A stretch of 64,000 bases of DNA from JAXMEQ01 sp046348225 (GTDB lineage Bacteria; Pseudomonadota; Gammaproteobacteria; Burkholderiales; Burkholderiaceae_C). This document shows, piece after piece, positions 8,627 through 16,629 of the stretch. The notes under the pieces are model-generated. The model worked only from the letters and a program-made list of their open reading frames with translations, was not told the origin of the DNA and ran no database searches. The number at the start of each line of letters is the position of its first letter. Positions within the stretch are counted from its first letter, which is position 1. The stretch lies in the NCBI GenBank assembly GCA_046348225.1, contig JAXMEQ010000008.1, positions 1-64,000 on the forward strand, written 5' to 3'. The position numbers and the translations under genes were made by a program.

Positions 8627-11600
8627 CTACATGCTGCGCCGGTATTGCCCGCCCACTTCGAACAGGGCGTTGGTGATCTGGCCCAGCGAACACACGCGCA
8701 CAGCGTCCATCAGCACCTCGAACACGTTGGCGTTGTCCATCACGGCCTGCTGCAGGCGTTTGAGCATCGCCGGGGCCCTGTCGGCGTGGCGGGTATGGAA
8801 GTCGGCCAGTCGCTGGAGCTGGCTCTGCTTTTCTTCCTCGGTGCTGCGCGCCAGTTCCAGTTTGTCCGGCACGGCATCGCCATGCGGATTGCGGAAGGTA
8901 TTGACGCCGATGATGGGCAGCTCGCCGGTGTGCTTGAGCATCTCGTAGTGCATGCTCTCGTCCTGGATGCGGCCGCGCTGGTAGCCGGTTTCCATGGCGC
9001 CGAGCACGCCGCCACGCTCGGCAATGCGCTCGAACTCCGCCAGCACCGCCTCTTCCACCAGCTCTGTCAGCTCCTCGATGACGAAGGCGCCCTGGTTGGG
9101 GTTCTCGTTCTTGGCCAGGCCCCATTCGCGGTTGATGATGAGCTGGATGGCCATGGCGCGGCGGACCGAGTCCTCGGTCGGCGTGGTGATGGCTTCGTCG
9201 AACGCGTTGGTGTGCAGGCTGTTGCAGTTGTCGTAGATGGCAATCAGCGCCTGCAGCGTGGTGCGGATGTCATTGAACTGGATCTCCTGCGCATGCAGGC
9301 TGCGTCCTGATGTCTGGATGTGGTACTTGAGCTTCTGGGAGCGTTCATTGGCACCGTACTTCTCCTTCATCGCCACGGCCCAGATGCGGCGTGCGACGCG
9401 GCCCATCACCGTGTACTCCGGGTCCATGCCGTTGCTGAAGAAGAAGCTCAGGTTCGGCGCAAAGTCGTCGATGTGCATCCCGCGCGCAAGGTAGGCCTCC
9501 ACAAAGGTGAAGCCGTTGGACAGCGTGAAAGCCAGCTGGCTGATCGGGTTGGCCCCCGCTTCGGCGATGTGGTAGCCGCTGATGGACACGCTGTAGAAGT
9601 TGCGCACGTTGTGGTGCACAAAGTACTGCGCGATGTCGCCCATCACCTTGAGGCTGAACTCGGTGCTGAAGATGCAGGTGTTCTGGCCCTGGTCTTCCTT
9701 CAGGATGTCGGCCTGCACCGTGCCGCGCACGTTGGCCAGCACCCATTCGCGGATCTTGGCGGCCTCGGTGTCGGTGGGCTCGCGGCCGTTGTCGGCCTTG
9801 AACTTCTCGATGTTCTGGTCAATGGCGGTGTTCATGAACATCGCCAGGATGCTGGGGGCGGGACCATTGATGGTCATGCTGACGCTAGTCGATGGATTGC
9901 AGAGGTCAAAGCCGCTGTACAGTACCTTCATGTCGTCCAGCGTCGCGATGCTCACACCGCTGTTGCCCACCTTGCCGTAGATGTCCGGCCGCGGATCCGG
10001 GTCGTTGCCGTACAGCGTGACGGAGTCGAATGCGGTGGACAGACGCTTGGCGGGCATCCCTTCGCTCAGCAGTTTGAAGCGCCGGTTGGTGCGGAACGGA
10101 TCACCTTCGCCGGCGAACATCCGGGTGGGGTCTTCGCCCTCACGCTTGAAGGCAAAAGTGCCGGCAGTGTACGGGTAGCTGCCGGGCACGTTGTCCAGCA
10201 TCAGCCACTTGAGGATCTCGCCATGGTCTTGGTACTGGGGCAGGCTGACCTTGCGGATGGTGGTGCCCGACAGGCTCTTGCTGGTGAGGGCTGTGCGGAT
10301 TTCCCTGTCGCGGATTCGCACGACATACTCATCCCCGGCATAAGCTTTCTGCATTTCCGGCCACTGGGCCAGCAGCTTTCTGGCGTCCGCGCCGAGCTGT
10401 GTGTCGCGCTCGCCCGCCAGTTCAGCCAGGGCCTTCACGGCATTGTCCTTGTGCGGTGCCGCCAGCTTCAGCATGCGCATGGACTCCCGCAGTTGCTGCG
10501 CTTCGCGCGCCAGCCGGGCCTGCTCACGCGCACGCTTCTTGTAGCCACGGACCGTTTCGCTGATTTCTGCGAGGTACCGGGTGCGCGCGGCCGGCACGAC
10601 CGGGGTCTGGTTGGTGCTGTGGCGCACGCTGACCGGGGGCAGGGATCCTTCCTGCAGCGTCAGCCCGAGGGCGGCCAACCTGGGCTTGAGGGCCTGGTAG
10701 AGCGCAGTGACGCCGTCGTCATTGAATCGTGCCGCCATGGTGCCAAACACCGGCATGTCGTCGGGCTTCTGGCCCCAGGCTTCGCGGTTGCGCTGAACCT
10801 GCTTGGCCACATCGCGCAGCGCGTCCAGTGCACCTTTGCGGTCAAATTTGTTGATGGCCACGTATTCGGCAAAGTCCAGCATGTCGATCTTCTCGAGCTG
10901 GCTGGCGGCCCCGAACTCGGGCGTCATCACATACATCGGTACGTCCACGTGCGGGACGATGGCGGCGTCGCCCTGGCCGATGCCAGAGGTTTCGACCACG
11001 ACCAGGTCGAAGCCGGCGACCTTGCAGGCGGCCACCACATCCGGCAGTGCAGCCGAGATTTCACTGCCAAAGTCGCGCGTGGCCAGGCTGCGCATGAAGA
11101 CGCGTGGCCCGTCACGCCAGGGGTTGATGGCGTTCATGCGGATGCGGTCACCCAGCAAGGCGCCACCGCTCTTGCGCCGCGACGGATCGATGGAGATCAC
11201 CGCCACCCGCAACGCGTCGCCCTGATCGAGCCGCAGGCGCCGGATCAGCTCGTCGGTCAGGGACGACTTGCCGGCGCCGCCCGTGCCCGTGATGCCCAGC
11301 ACGGGAACCTTCAGGCTGGCGGCCTGTTCCCGGATGCGGGTCACCAGCGGCGCATTCGCACGGTCATTTTCAAGCGCGGTGATCAACTGGGCCAGCGCCC
11401 GCCAGGCCATTTCGCCGTGGCCCTGGATCGCCTGGGCTTCCGTGGGCGCAAAGGAGGTCAGGTCCTTGTCGCAGCGCATGACCATCTCTCCGATCATGCC
11501 CTGCAGCCCCATGCGCTGGCCGTCCTCGGGGCTGTAGATGCGGGTGACGCCATAGGCCTGCAGTTCGCGGATTTCAGGCGGCACGATCACGCCGCCGCCG

Positions 11601-11920
11601 CCGCCAAACACCTGGACGTGCCCGCCCCCGCGCTGGCGCAGCAGGTCCACCATGTACTTGAAGTACTCCACATGGCCGCCCTGGTAACTGCTGATGGCGA
11701 TGCCCTGCACGTCTTCCTGCAGCGCGGCTGTGACGATCTCGTCCACGCTGCGGTTGTGGCCGAGGTGGATGACTTCGGCACCCATGCCCTGCAGGATGCG
11801 GCGCATGATGTTGATCGCGGCGTCGTGCCCGTCAAACAGGCTGGCCGCCGTGACAAAGCGCACCTTGTGCTGGGGCCGGTAGCTGGCAAGCGCCTTGAAT
11901 TCCGCGGACAGGTCGGTCAT
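8627..11920 (-). CDS. icmF: Fused isobutyryl-CoA mutase (B12 domain, G-protein chaperone and mutase)
   Basis: IcmF interconverts isobutyryl-CoA and n-butyryl-CoA using adenosylcobalamin, and carries its own GTPase chaperone. Domain order in the 1097 residues: B12-binding domain with DGHDAA at 30-35 (His32 is the likely cobalt ligand), MeaI-type P-loop GTPase with GTGGAGKSS at 212-220, then the mutase barrel from about residue 540 to the end. By eye, the residue matching mutase Tyr89 is Phe589 (AGTFAF) and the one matching Arg207 is Gln746 (DQGQNT). This Phe/Gln pair is characteristic of isobutyryl-CoA rather than methylmalonyl-CoA mutase. An AGGAG ribosome-binding site precedes the ATG. A perfect 22-bp palindrome lies 46 bases upstream. 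Confidence 0.93.
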   Translation of the reverse strand: MTDLSAEFKALASYRPQHKVRFVTAASLFDGHDAAINIMRRILQGMGAEVIHLGHNRSVDEIVTAALQEDVQGIAISSYQGGHVEYFKYMVDLLRQRGGGHVQVFGGGGGVIVPPEIRELQAYGVTRIYSPEDGQRMGLQGMIGEMVMRCDKDLTSFAPTEAQAIQGHGEMAWRALAQLITALENDRANAPLVTRIREQAASLKVPVLGITGTGGAGKSSLTDELIRRLRLDQGDALRVAVISIDPSRRKSGGALLGDRIRMNAINPWRDGPRVFMRSLATRDFGSEISAALPDVVAACKVAGFDLVVVETSGIGQGDAAIVPHVDVPMYVMTPEFGAASQLEKIDMLDFAEYVAINKFDRKGALDALRDVAKQVQRNREAWGQKPDDMPVFGTMAARFNDDGVTALYQALKPRLAALGLTLQEGSLPPVSVRHSTNQTPVVPAARTRYLAEISETVRGYKKRAREQARLAREAQQLRESMRMLKLAAPHKDNAVKALAELAGERDTQLGADARKLLAQWPEMQKAYAGDEYVVRIRDREIRTALTSKSLSGTTIRKVSLPQYQDHGEILKWLMLDNVPGSYPYTAGTFAFKREGEDPTRMFAGEGDPFRTNRRFKLLSEGMPAKRLSTAFDSVTLYGNDPDPRPDIYGKVGNSGVSIATLDDMKVLYSGFDLCNPSTSVSMTINGPAPSILAMFMNTAIDQNIEKFKADNGREPTDTEAAKIREWVLANVRGTVQADILKEDQGQNTCIFSTEFSLKVMGDIAQYFVHHNVRNFYSVSISGYHIAEAGANPISQLAFTLSNGFTFVEAYLARGMHIDDFAPNLSFFFSNGMDPEYTVMGRVARRIWAVAMKEKYGANERSQKLKYHIQTSGRSLHAQEIQFNDIRTTLQALIAIYDNCNSLHTNAFDEAITTPTEDSVRRAMAIQLIINREWGLAKNENPNQGAFVIEELTELVEEAVLAEFERIAERGGVLGAMETGYQRGRIQDESMHYEMLKHTGELPIIGVNTFRNPHGDAVPDKLELARSTEEEKQSQLQRLADFHTRHADRAPAMLKRLQQAVMDNANVFEVLMDAVRVCSLGQITNALFEVGGQYRRSM

Positions 11921-11965
11921 GGCAGGTCTCCTGGAGAGCGCCTGATGATGAACCAGGACGCTGAC

Positions 11966-11987
11966 TTGACGTTTACGTAAACGTCAA
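11966..11987. promoter_or_regulatory. Perfect 22-bp palindrome upstream of icmF (candidate operator)
   Basis: The 22 bases are an exact inverted repeat with half-site TTGACGTTTAC and no spacer. It lies 46-67 bases before the icmF start codon, a promoter-proximal position. The ACGTTTACGTAAACG core resembles operators described for MerR-family LiuR-type regulators of branched-chain amino acid and acyl-CoA catabolism. That fits icmF, but the match is from memory and no regulator gene is in this window. Confidence 0.7.
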
Positions 11988-12008
11988 TCTTATCGGGTTT
12001 CCGTCCGC

Positions 12009-12036
12009 AAAAAAAGGGGCGCGCGGCCCCCTTTTT
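12009..12036 (-). terminator. Rho-independent terminator after dctM
   Basis: An A-tract followed by GGGG-C, a short GCGC loop and G-CCCC, then a T-tract, forms a GC hairpin flanked by A and T runs with one unpaired C. It can work in both directions. It sits 29 bases past the dctM stop on the minus strand and just before the icmF promoter region, so it separates the TRAP operon from icmF. Confidence 0.75.
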
Positions 12037-12064
12037 CGCGTCCCGCCCGGCGGGCTTGCGCCGG

Positions 12065-12763
12065 TTACTTGTAAAGCAGTTGCGGCAACCACAGGCCGAT
12101 GGCCGGGAACTGGTACAGCAGGATGATCGCAATCACCTGGATGCCCATGAAGGGCAGCATGCCTGCAAAGATCTGGTTCAGCGATACATGCGGCGGGCTC
12201 ACGCCCTTGAGGTAGAACGCCGCCATGGCGACGGGCGGGCTCAGGAAGGCGGTTTGCAGGTTCAGCGCCACCAGCAGGCCGAAAAACAGGGGGTCCACGC
12301 CGAAGTTGTCCAGCAGCGGGATGAAGATCGGCATGAAGATCACGATGATCTCGGTCCATTCCAGCGGCCAGCCGAGGATGAAGATGATGACCTGGCTCAA
12401 GACCAGAAACTCGGTCTTGGAAAGATTCATCGACATGACCCACTTTTCAACCAGTTCCTGCCCACCCAGCAACGCAAAGGCGGCCGAGAAAATGGCCGAG
12501 CCGACAAACAGCCAGCACACCATGGCGGAGGTCTTGGCGGTCAGGAACACGCTTTCCTTGACCACGTTGAACGTCAGCTGGCGATAGGCCACAGCCAGCA
12601 GGAACCCGCCCAGGGCGCCTACGGCCGCCGCTTCGGTGGGCGTGGCCAGGCCCATCACGATGGACCCCAGCACCGCCAGGATCAGCACCAGCAGCGGGAA
12701 GAAGCTGGTCAGCAGCATCTTGAAGACTTCCAGCCGGGTGAAGCTGAGCAATCCGTAAAACAC
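12065..12763 (-). CDS. dctM: TRAP transporter large permease DctM, C-terminal fragment (frameshifted)
   Basis: This frame encodes the last transmembrane half of the DctM permease. It has several hydrophobic helices and the motifs GLATPTEAAAVGALGG and PLEWTEIIVIFMPIF that are typical of DctM. The open frame extends upstream to about 12940, where it meets the N-terminal frame from the other phase. The GTG at 12763 is only the first possible start after the shift and is probably not a real start. Adding one base to the five-G run at 12938-12942 would join both parts into one protein of about 653 residues. Either the gene is truly broken or split, or the base was lost in sequencing. Confidence 0.8.
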   Translation of the reverse strand: MFYGLLSFTRLEVFKMLLTSFFPLLVLILAVLGSIVMGLATPTEAAAVGALGGFLLAVAYRQLTFNVVKESVFLTAKTSAMVCWLFVGSAIFSAAFALLGGQELVEKWVMSMNLSKTEFLVLSQVIIFILGWPLEWTEIIVIFMPIFIPLLDNFGVDPLFFGLLVALNLQTAFLSPPVAMAAFYLKGVSPPHVSLNQIFAGMLPFMGIQVIAIILLYQFPAIGLWLPQLLYK

Positions 12764-12792
12764 CAGCAGGGCGAGCGCTCCGGCGCCAAGGC

Positions 12793-14025
12793 CTATCCAG
12801 TAGCCCGTGGGGGCCGGAATCTTTTCCCCGCCGGACTGGGTGAAGGTGGCGTTGGTTGCGGGTGCCGCGCCGGGCGGTTCCTTGACGGCGTCGGCCGGTG
12901 CCGACGGGGGCTCCTTGACGGCGTCAGCTGCGGCGCCGGGGGCTCCTTCAGGTCGCCGTCGGCCGGCGGCTCCTTGAGGCTGTCGGACGCCGGTGGCTCC
13001 TTCAGGTCACCCTCGGCGGCGGGTGCGGGCGTGTCGGGGCTGCCTTCACCGATGCGCTGCATGGTGGACGTTTCGATCACCGCCGCGGTCGTCACTGCGT
13101 TGTAGCTCCACAGCGCCACCACGGCGAACAGCATGGCAGGAGCCAGCACCACGGCCAGCTGGCGCAGGATGTGGCCGGTAGGCACGTCCTGGTTGCGCTG
13201 GCCTTTCAGCGCCTTGAGCAGCACCGGCAGGGCCAGCGTGCCATGCGATGGCGCCAGCTTGTCATTCAGCGGCGGCAGCGGCACGAAGCGCTCTGCTGCC
13301 GACAGCGGGGGTGCCAGTGACGGCTTGAGCTTGGCCACGATGATGACGTAGATGATGTACAGGCCGGCGAGCATCAGGCCAGGGAAGAACGCACCGGCGT
13401 AGAGCTGGACCACCGATACGCCTGCGGTGGCACCGTAGACGATCAGCATGACCGAGGGCGGAATCAGGATGCCGAGGCAGCCGCCAGCGGTGATGGCGCC
13501 AGCCGAAAGCTGCACGCTGTAGCCGGCGCGCAGCATGGCGGGCAGGGCCAGCAAGCCCATGAGTGTGACCACCGCACCCACGATGCCGGTGGCCGTGGCG
13601 AACACGGCGCAGGTCACCAGCGTGGCCACGGCCAGGGCGCCGGGCAGGCGCACCAGCGCCAGATGGAGGCTCCGGAACAGCTTCTCGATCAGGTTGGCGC
13701 GCTCCACCAGATAGCCCATGAAGACGAACAGCGGGATCGAAATCAGCACGTCGTTGCCCATCACCTTGAAGGCCGACTGCACCATCAGGTCCAGCGTCTT
13801 GGTGGCATCGCGGTTGTATGCCAGCCAGGTGAAGATCATGCCCATGCCCATCAGCGTGAAGGCGGTGGGAAAGCCCAGCATGATGGCCACCACCACCAGC
13901 GACAGCATCAGCAGGCCGATGTGGCCGTTGGTGATGGGGTTGGCGGCGAGCAGCATGCCCAGTGCGGCCAGGATGATCAGCCCCATCAGGATGAAGCCGA
14001 ACCAGAGTTCCTTGCGGATTTTCAT
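12793..14025 (-). CDS. dctM: TRAP transporter large permease DctM, N-terminal fragment (frameshifted)
   Basis: DctM is the ion-coupled membrane permease of a tripartite TRAP carboxylate transporter. This part begins MKIRKELWFG and carries most of the N-terminal helices, with family motifs such as GTATGIVGAVV-like FATATGIVGAVVTLMG and GGCLGILIPPSVMLIVYG. From about residue 337 it enters an acidic/proline region with LKEPP repeats. After 12938 the frame turns into basic, non-membrane sequence and stops at 12793, which is best explained by a one-base deletion. The ATG at 14025 overlaps the dctQ stop (ATGA), so translation is coupled to dctQ. Confidence 0.85.
   Translation of the reverse strand: MKIRKELWFGFILMGLIILAALGMLLAANPITNGHIGLLMLSLVVVAIMLGFPTAFTLMGMGMIFTWLAYNRDATKTLDLMVQSAFKVMGNDVLISIPLFVFMGYLVERANLIEKLFRSLHLALVRLPGALAVATLVTCAVFATATGIVGAVVTLMGLLALPAMLRAGYSVQLSAGAITAGGCLGILIPPSVMLIVYGATAGVSVVQLYAGAFFPGLMLAGLYIIYVIIVAKLKPSLAPPLSAAERFVPLPPLNDKLAPSHGTLALPVLLKALKGQRNQDVPTGHILRQLAVVLAPAMLFAVVALWSYNAVTTAAVIETSTMQRIGEGSPDTPAPAAEGDLKEPPASDSLKEPPADGDLKEPPAPQLTPSRSPRRHRPTPSRNRPARHPQPTPPSPSPAGKRFRPPRATG
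12868..13016 (-). repeat. KEPP repeat tract inside dctM, with frameshift
   Basis: In the corrected frame this tract encodes five imperfect units ending in KEPP (EGDLKEPPA, SDSLKEPPA, DGDLKEPPG, DAVKEPPSAPA, DAVKEPPGAAPA). At DNA level the plus strand repeats GGCTCCTT with variations. The run of five G at 12938-12942 falls between units 3 and 4 and is where the reading phase changes. Repeat slippage, homopolymer sequencing error or true phase variation could each explain it. Confidence 0.75.
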
Positions 14026-14642
14026 GACCGGGCCCCCTCTTTGGCGACGTACTTGTCGAGGGCCGCAATGTCTTCGTCCTTGACATGGACCATGGCCTTG
14101 AGCTTGTCCACGTCCACTTCCTCCACGTCCTGGTCGCGCGAAGGCCATTCACCGTCGCGGATGCACATTACACAGCGGATGATCTCCACCACGCCCTGCA
14201 GCAGTAGGATGCCGCCAGACAGGGGAATGATGAACTTGAAGGGGTACAGCGGCAGCGCCTCGGCCGAGAAAGTCTGTTCGCGGATGGCGAGGGAGTCGTT
14301 GAAGAAGTTCCAGCCGGCCCAGGTCAGCGCAATCACGCCGGGCAGGAAGAACAGGAAATACAGGATCAGGTCCAGCGTGGCCTGCGTGCGGGGCCGGAAA
14401 AAGCCGTACAGCACGTCGCCGCGCACATGGCCGTTCTTGCTCAGGGTGTAGGCGCCGGCGGTCATGAACAGCGTGCCGTACAGCATGATCTGGACGTCCA
14501 GCATCCAGGCATGAGGCCTGTTCAGCACATAGCGGGAGAACACCTCCCAACTGATCAGCACGGTCAGCAGCACTGCTGCCCATGCAAATGTCTTTCCAAT
14601 GAAGGTGGAGAGGCGATCCACCGAGAGCAGCAGCTTTTGCAT
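14022..14642 (-). CDS. dctQ: TRAP transporter small permease subunit DctQ
   Basis: DctQ is the small membrane subunit that pairs with DctM. The 206 residues form four predicted helices at about 18-38, 48-66, 90-110 and 133-157. A charged tail (163-206) rich in Asp, Glu and Lys should be cytoplasmic. It begins ATG at 14642 and overlaps dctM by ATGA. A strong hairpin separates it from dctP upstream. Confidence 0.92.
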   Translation of the reverse strand: MQKLLLSVDRLSTFIGKTFAWAAVLLTVLISWEVFSRYVLNRPHAWMLDVQIMLYGTLFMTAGAYTLSKNGHVRGDVLYGFFRPRTQATLDLILYFLFFLPGVIALTWAGWNFFNDSLAIREQTFSAEALPLYPFKFIIPLSGGILLLQGVVEIIRCVMCIRDGEWPSRDQDVEEVDVDKLKAMVHVKDEDIAALDKYVAKEGARS

Positions 14643-14671
14643 CAGCGTTCCGGGTCTGTTTTAGTTGGGTT

Positions 14672-14712
14672 TTGACGCGTCAAGGGCGCTGTGACTCACG
14701 CCACAGCGCCCT
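14672..14712 (-). promoter_or_regulatory. Intercistronic hairpin between dctP and dctQ
   Basis: AGGGCGCTGTG at 14683-14693 and CACAGCGCCCT at 14702-14712 form a perfect 11-bp stem with an 8-base loop. Next to it is a 12-bp perfect palindrome, TTGACGCGTCAA (14672-14683). On the minus strand the stem is not followed by a T-run, so it looks like a transcript-stabilising or attenuating hairpin rather than a full terminator. Such structures often allow high expression of the binding protein relative to the permease. Confidence 0.65.
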
Positions 14713-14734
14713 CGATCAGGGCCGGGCTGCCTGG

Positions 14735-15847
14735 TCAGGCCTTCTTGCCGCTGAAATAGTGGTTGTAGGCCATCTTGAAGTCGATCATGTAGTCGTTCTG
14801 CCACTTGCCGGCGCGCAGAGCAAATGCTTTTTGCGAGTCGAGCACCTTCTTGAACAGGGGGTTTTCGCCCGACTTCTTGGCAATCACCTTGTCCCAGGCC
14901 ACGAGCTGGGCCTTGAGGATGGCGTCCGGCGTCTTGTAGAAGTTGACCTTGTCCTTGGTCTTGAGCTCTTCATAGTCCTTGGAGTTGCGGTCGATCGCCT
15001 TCCAGCTCATCTCGGCCGACGACGCAGACACCGCCACGTCGATGATGGACTTGAGCTCGGCAGGCAGCGCAGCTAGCTTGGTCTTGTTGAACAGGATCTC
15101 GAACTGTTCGCCCGACTGGTGGAAGCTCTGGAGCATGCAGTTCTTCACGACGTCAGCGAAGCCGAGGATGCGGTCCGAGGAAGCGTTGTTGAATTCGGCC
15201 GCGTCGATCAGGCCGCGGTCCAGCGCCGGGACGATTTCACCGCCGGGCAGCGGGTTCACGGCAGCGCCCATTTCCTGGAACACGTCCACCGCCAGGCCGA
15301 CAGTACGGAACTTCAGGCCCTTGAGGTCGGCGACCTTGGAAATCGGCTTCTTGAACCAGCCCAGCGGCTGCGTGGGCATGGGGCCATACACATAGGACAC
15401 GACGTCGATGTTCAAGCTCTTGTAGATTTCTTCCAGCAGCGCCTTGCCGCCGCCATACTGGTGCCAGGCCAGCACCATGTTGGGGTCCATGCCGAAGGCC
15501 GGGCCGGAACCCCACAGGGCCAGCGCGGAGTTCTTGCCGTAGTGGTAGGCCAGCACGCCGTGGCCGCCGTCCAGCGTGCCCTTGTTGACCGCATCCAGCA
15601 GCTGGAAGGCCGGGACCACCGAGCCCGAAGGCAGCACCTCGATCTTCAGCCGACCGCTGGCCATGGCGTTGACCTTGTTGGCGAAGTCGTTGGCGTACTC
15701 GTGGAAGATGTCCTTGGCAGGCCAGGTGCTCTGGAAGCGCAGGGAGGTGGTTTGCGCCATCGCCACCATGGGCGCGGACATGGCGCCAGCGGCGACGGCG
15801 GCGCCCTTGAGCAGGCTGCGGCGACGGGGAGTCTTCGGATCGGTCAT
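14735..15847 (-). CDS. dctP: TRAP transporter substrate-binding protein DctP
   Basis: A periplasmic binding protein of 370 residues that delivers a carboxylate to DctQM. The N-terminus has a twin-arginine-type signal (RRRSLLKG at 8-15, then an Ala/Gly-rich hydrophobic stretch ending AMAQ at about 32). The body shows the DctP hallmark LKGLKFRTVGLAVDVFQEMG, whose Arg normally binds the substrate carboxylate. It resembles TakP-like members that bind 2-oxo or hydroxy acids, but the ligand cannot be assigned. An AGGAGA ribosome-binding site lies at 15854-15859, and an inverted repeat further upstream may be an operator. Confidence 0.93.
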   Translation of the reverse strand: MTDPKTPRRRSLLKGAAVAAGAMSAPMVAMAQTTSLRFQSTWPAKDIFHEYANDFANKVNAMASGRLKIEVLPSGSVVPAFQLLDAVNKGTLDGGHGVLAYHYGKNSALALWGSGPAFGMDPNMVLAWHQYGGGKALLEEIYKSLNIDVVSYVYGPMPTQPLGWFKKPISKVADLKGLKFRTVGLAVDVFQEMGAAVNPLPGGEIVPALDRGLIDAAEFNNASSDRILGFADVVKNCMLQSFHQSGEQFEILFNKTKLAALPAELKSIIDVAVSASSAEMSWKAIDRNSKDYEELKTKDKVNFYKTPDAILKAQLVAWDKVIAKKSGENPLFKKVLDSQKAFALRAGKWQNDYMIDFKMAYNHYFSGKKA

Positions 15848-15874
15848 GGATTGTCTCCTGGGTTGAGCGTGATT

Positions 15875-15888
15875 GTTAGCAAGCTAAC
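15875..15888. promoter_or_regulatory. Inverted repeat GTTAGC-AA-GCTAAC before dctP
   Basis: A perfect 6-bp inverted repeat with a 2-base centre lies 28-41 bases upstream of the dctP start. Position and symmetry suit a repressor of the TetR or GntR type for the transporter operon. No regulator gene is adjacent. Confidence 0.45.
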
Positions 15889-15994
15889 TGTGAGTGATTT
15901 CGGGGGTCCCCGCCAGCCGGGGTTTCCCCATAAAACTAAAGAAAGCAGCCGAAAAATCAATGAGGCTAGCCCTTAGTTGTGAACCGGATCGGTC

Positions 15995-16040
15995 CTGAAG
16001 CCTCGCCGGAGCTGCTTGGGGTGCTATTAAAAGCATAGCA
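15995..16040 (+). repeat. Dispersed palindromic repeat, copy 2
   Basis: A degenerate copy reading GAAGCCTCGCCGG, TGCTTGGGGTGCTATTAAAA and GCATAGCA on the plus strand. The GCTAT/ATAGC arms can pair. It is intergenic, upstream of the rhodanese gene, and its left box is the most divergent of the family. Confidence 0.55.
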
Positions 16041-16174
16041 ACTCAATTCCCTGAATGACCTCACGTCACGAAGTGGTGTCGCCCGCCAGGCCTGGTCCGT
16101 CGGCCACGGGCGTCAGGGTCTGCGCCTCGCCGGGCCGGGCCGACGCCTGGACGCTGGCAGAATTCAGCGCCACC

Positions 16175-16600
16175 ATGAATCAAATACCGCTTCCCCCACC
16201 CCGGCCCGCTGACGGCTACGCGGGCGATGTCACGCCCGAGCTGGCCTTCCAGTGGGTGCAGTCCGGCCACGCGGTGCTGATAGACGTGCGCAGCGATGCC
16301 GAGCGGGAATGGGTGGGTTTTGTGCCAGGTGCCGTGCCGCTGGCATGGAAACAATGGCCCGGGATGGTCATGAACCCGGGCTTTGACACCGGCATCGTGG
16401 CGGCAGTGCCGGCCGGAAAGAAGGCTGTGCTGCTGTGCCGAAGCGGCGTGCGATCGATTGCTGCCGCCCGGCGCGCCACCGAGCTGGGCGTCGAGGCTTA
16501 CAACATCCTCGAGGGTTTTGAGGGTGACCCGGATGAAAATGCCCATCGTGGGCACAAGGGCGGCTGGCGCATGCGTGGCCTGCCCTGGCGCCAGGGCTGA
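16175..16600 (+). CDS. Rhodanese-like sulfurtransferase domain protein
   Basis: A single rhodanese domain of 141 residues. The active-site loop CRSGVR is at 88-93 with Cys88 as the persulfide-carrying residue, and IDVRSDAERE is at about 36-45. Such proteins pass sulfur to acceptors such as cyanide or carrier proteins, and the acceptor here is unknown. The ATG at 16175 begins MNQIPLPPP just before the domain. A longer frame from 16055 exists but is compositionally unlike coding sequence. argJ starts 30 bases downstream. Confidence 0.88.
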   Translation: MNQIPLPPPRPADGYAGDVTPELAFQWVQSGHAVLIDVRSDAEREWVGFVPGAVPLAWKQWPGMVMNPGFDTGIVAAVPAGKKAVLLCRSGVRSIAAARRATELGVEAYNILEGFEGDPDENAHRGHKGGWRMRGLPWRQG

Positions 16601-16629
16601 ATCCGACTTTTTTCCTGAAAGACAACGAT

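Larger units (their letters stand above)
15848..16174. other. Divergent intergenic region between dctP and the rhodanese gene
   Basis: This 327-bp gap contains the dctP ribosome-binding site, a 14-bp inverted repeat (15875-15888), a GC-rich GGGGTCCCC stretch (about 15902-15926) and a dispersed repeat copy (15995-16040). The frame ahead of the rhodanese ATG stays open from 16055, but no start codon there has better support than 16175. No further gene is visible. Confidence 0.6.

Noticed and set aside
9320..11980. Very long open frame on the plus strand opposite icmF
   Set aside because: It is antisense to a clearly conserved gene and has His/Gln/Arg/Val-rich composition typical of shadow frames in GC-rich DNA.
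11921..12064. Possible cobalamin riboswitch upstream of the B12-dependent icmF
   Set aside because: The leader is too short once the terminator and palindrome are placed, and no B12-box-like sequence is visible.
12793..12937. Arg/Pro-rich C-terminal tail of the DctM N-terminal fragment as a real domain
   Set aside because: It is the result of reading the KEPP region in the wrong frame; the other frame continues the repeat and the membrane helices.
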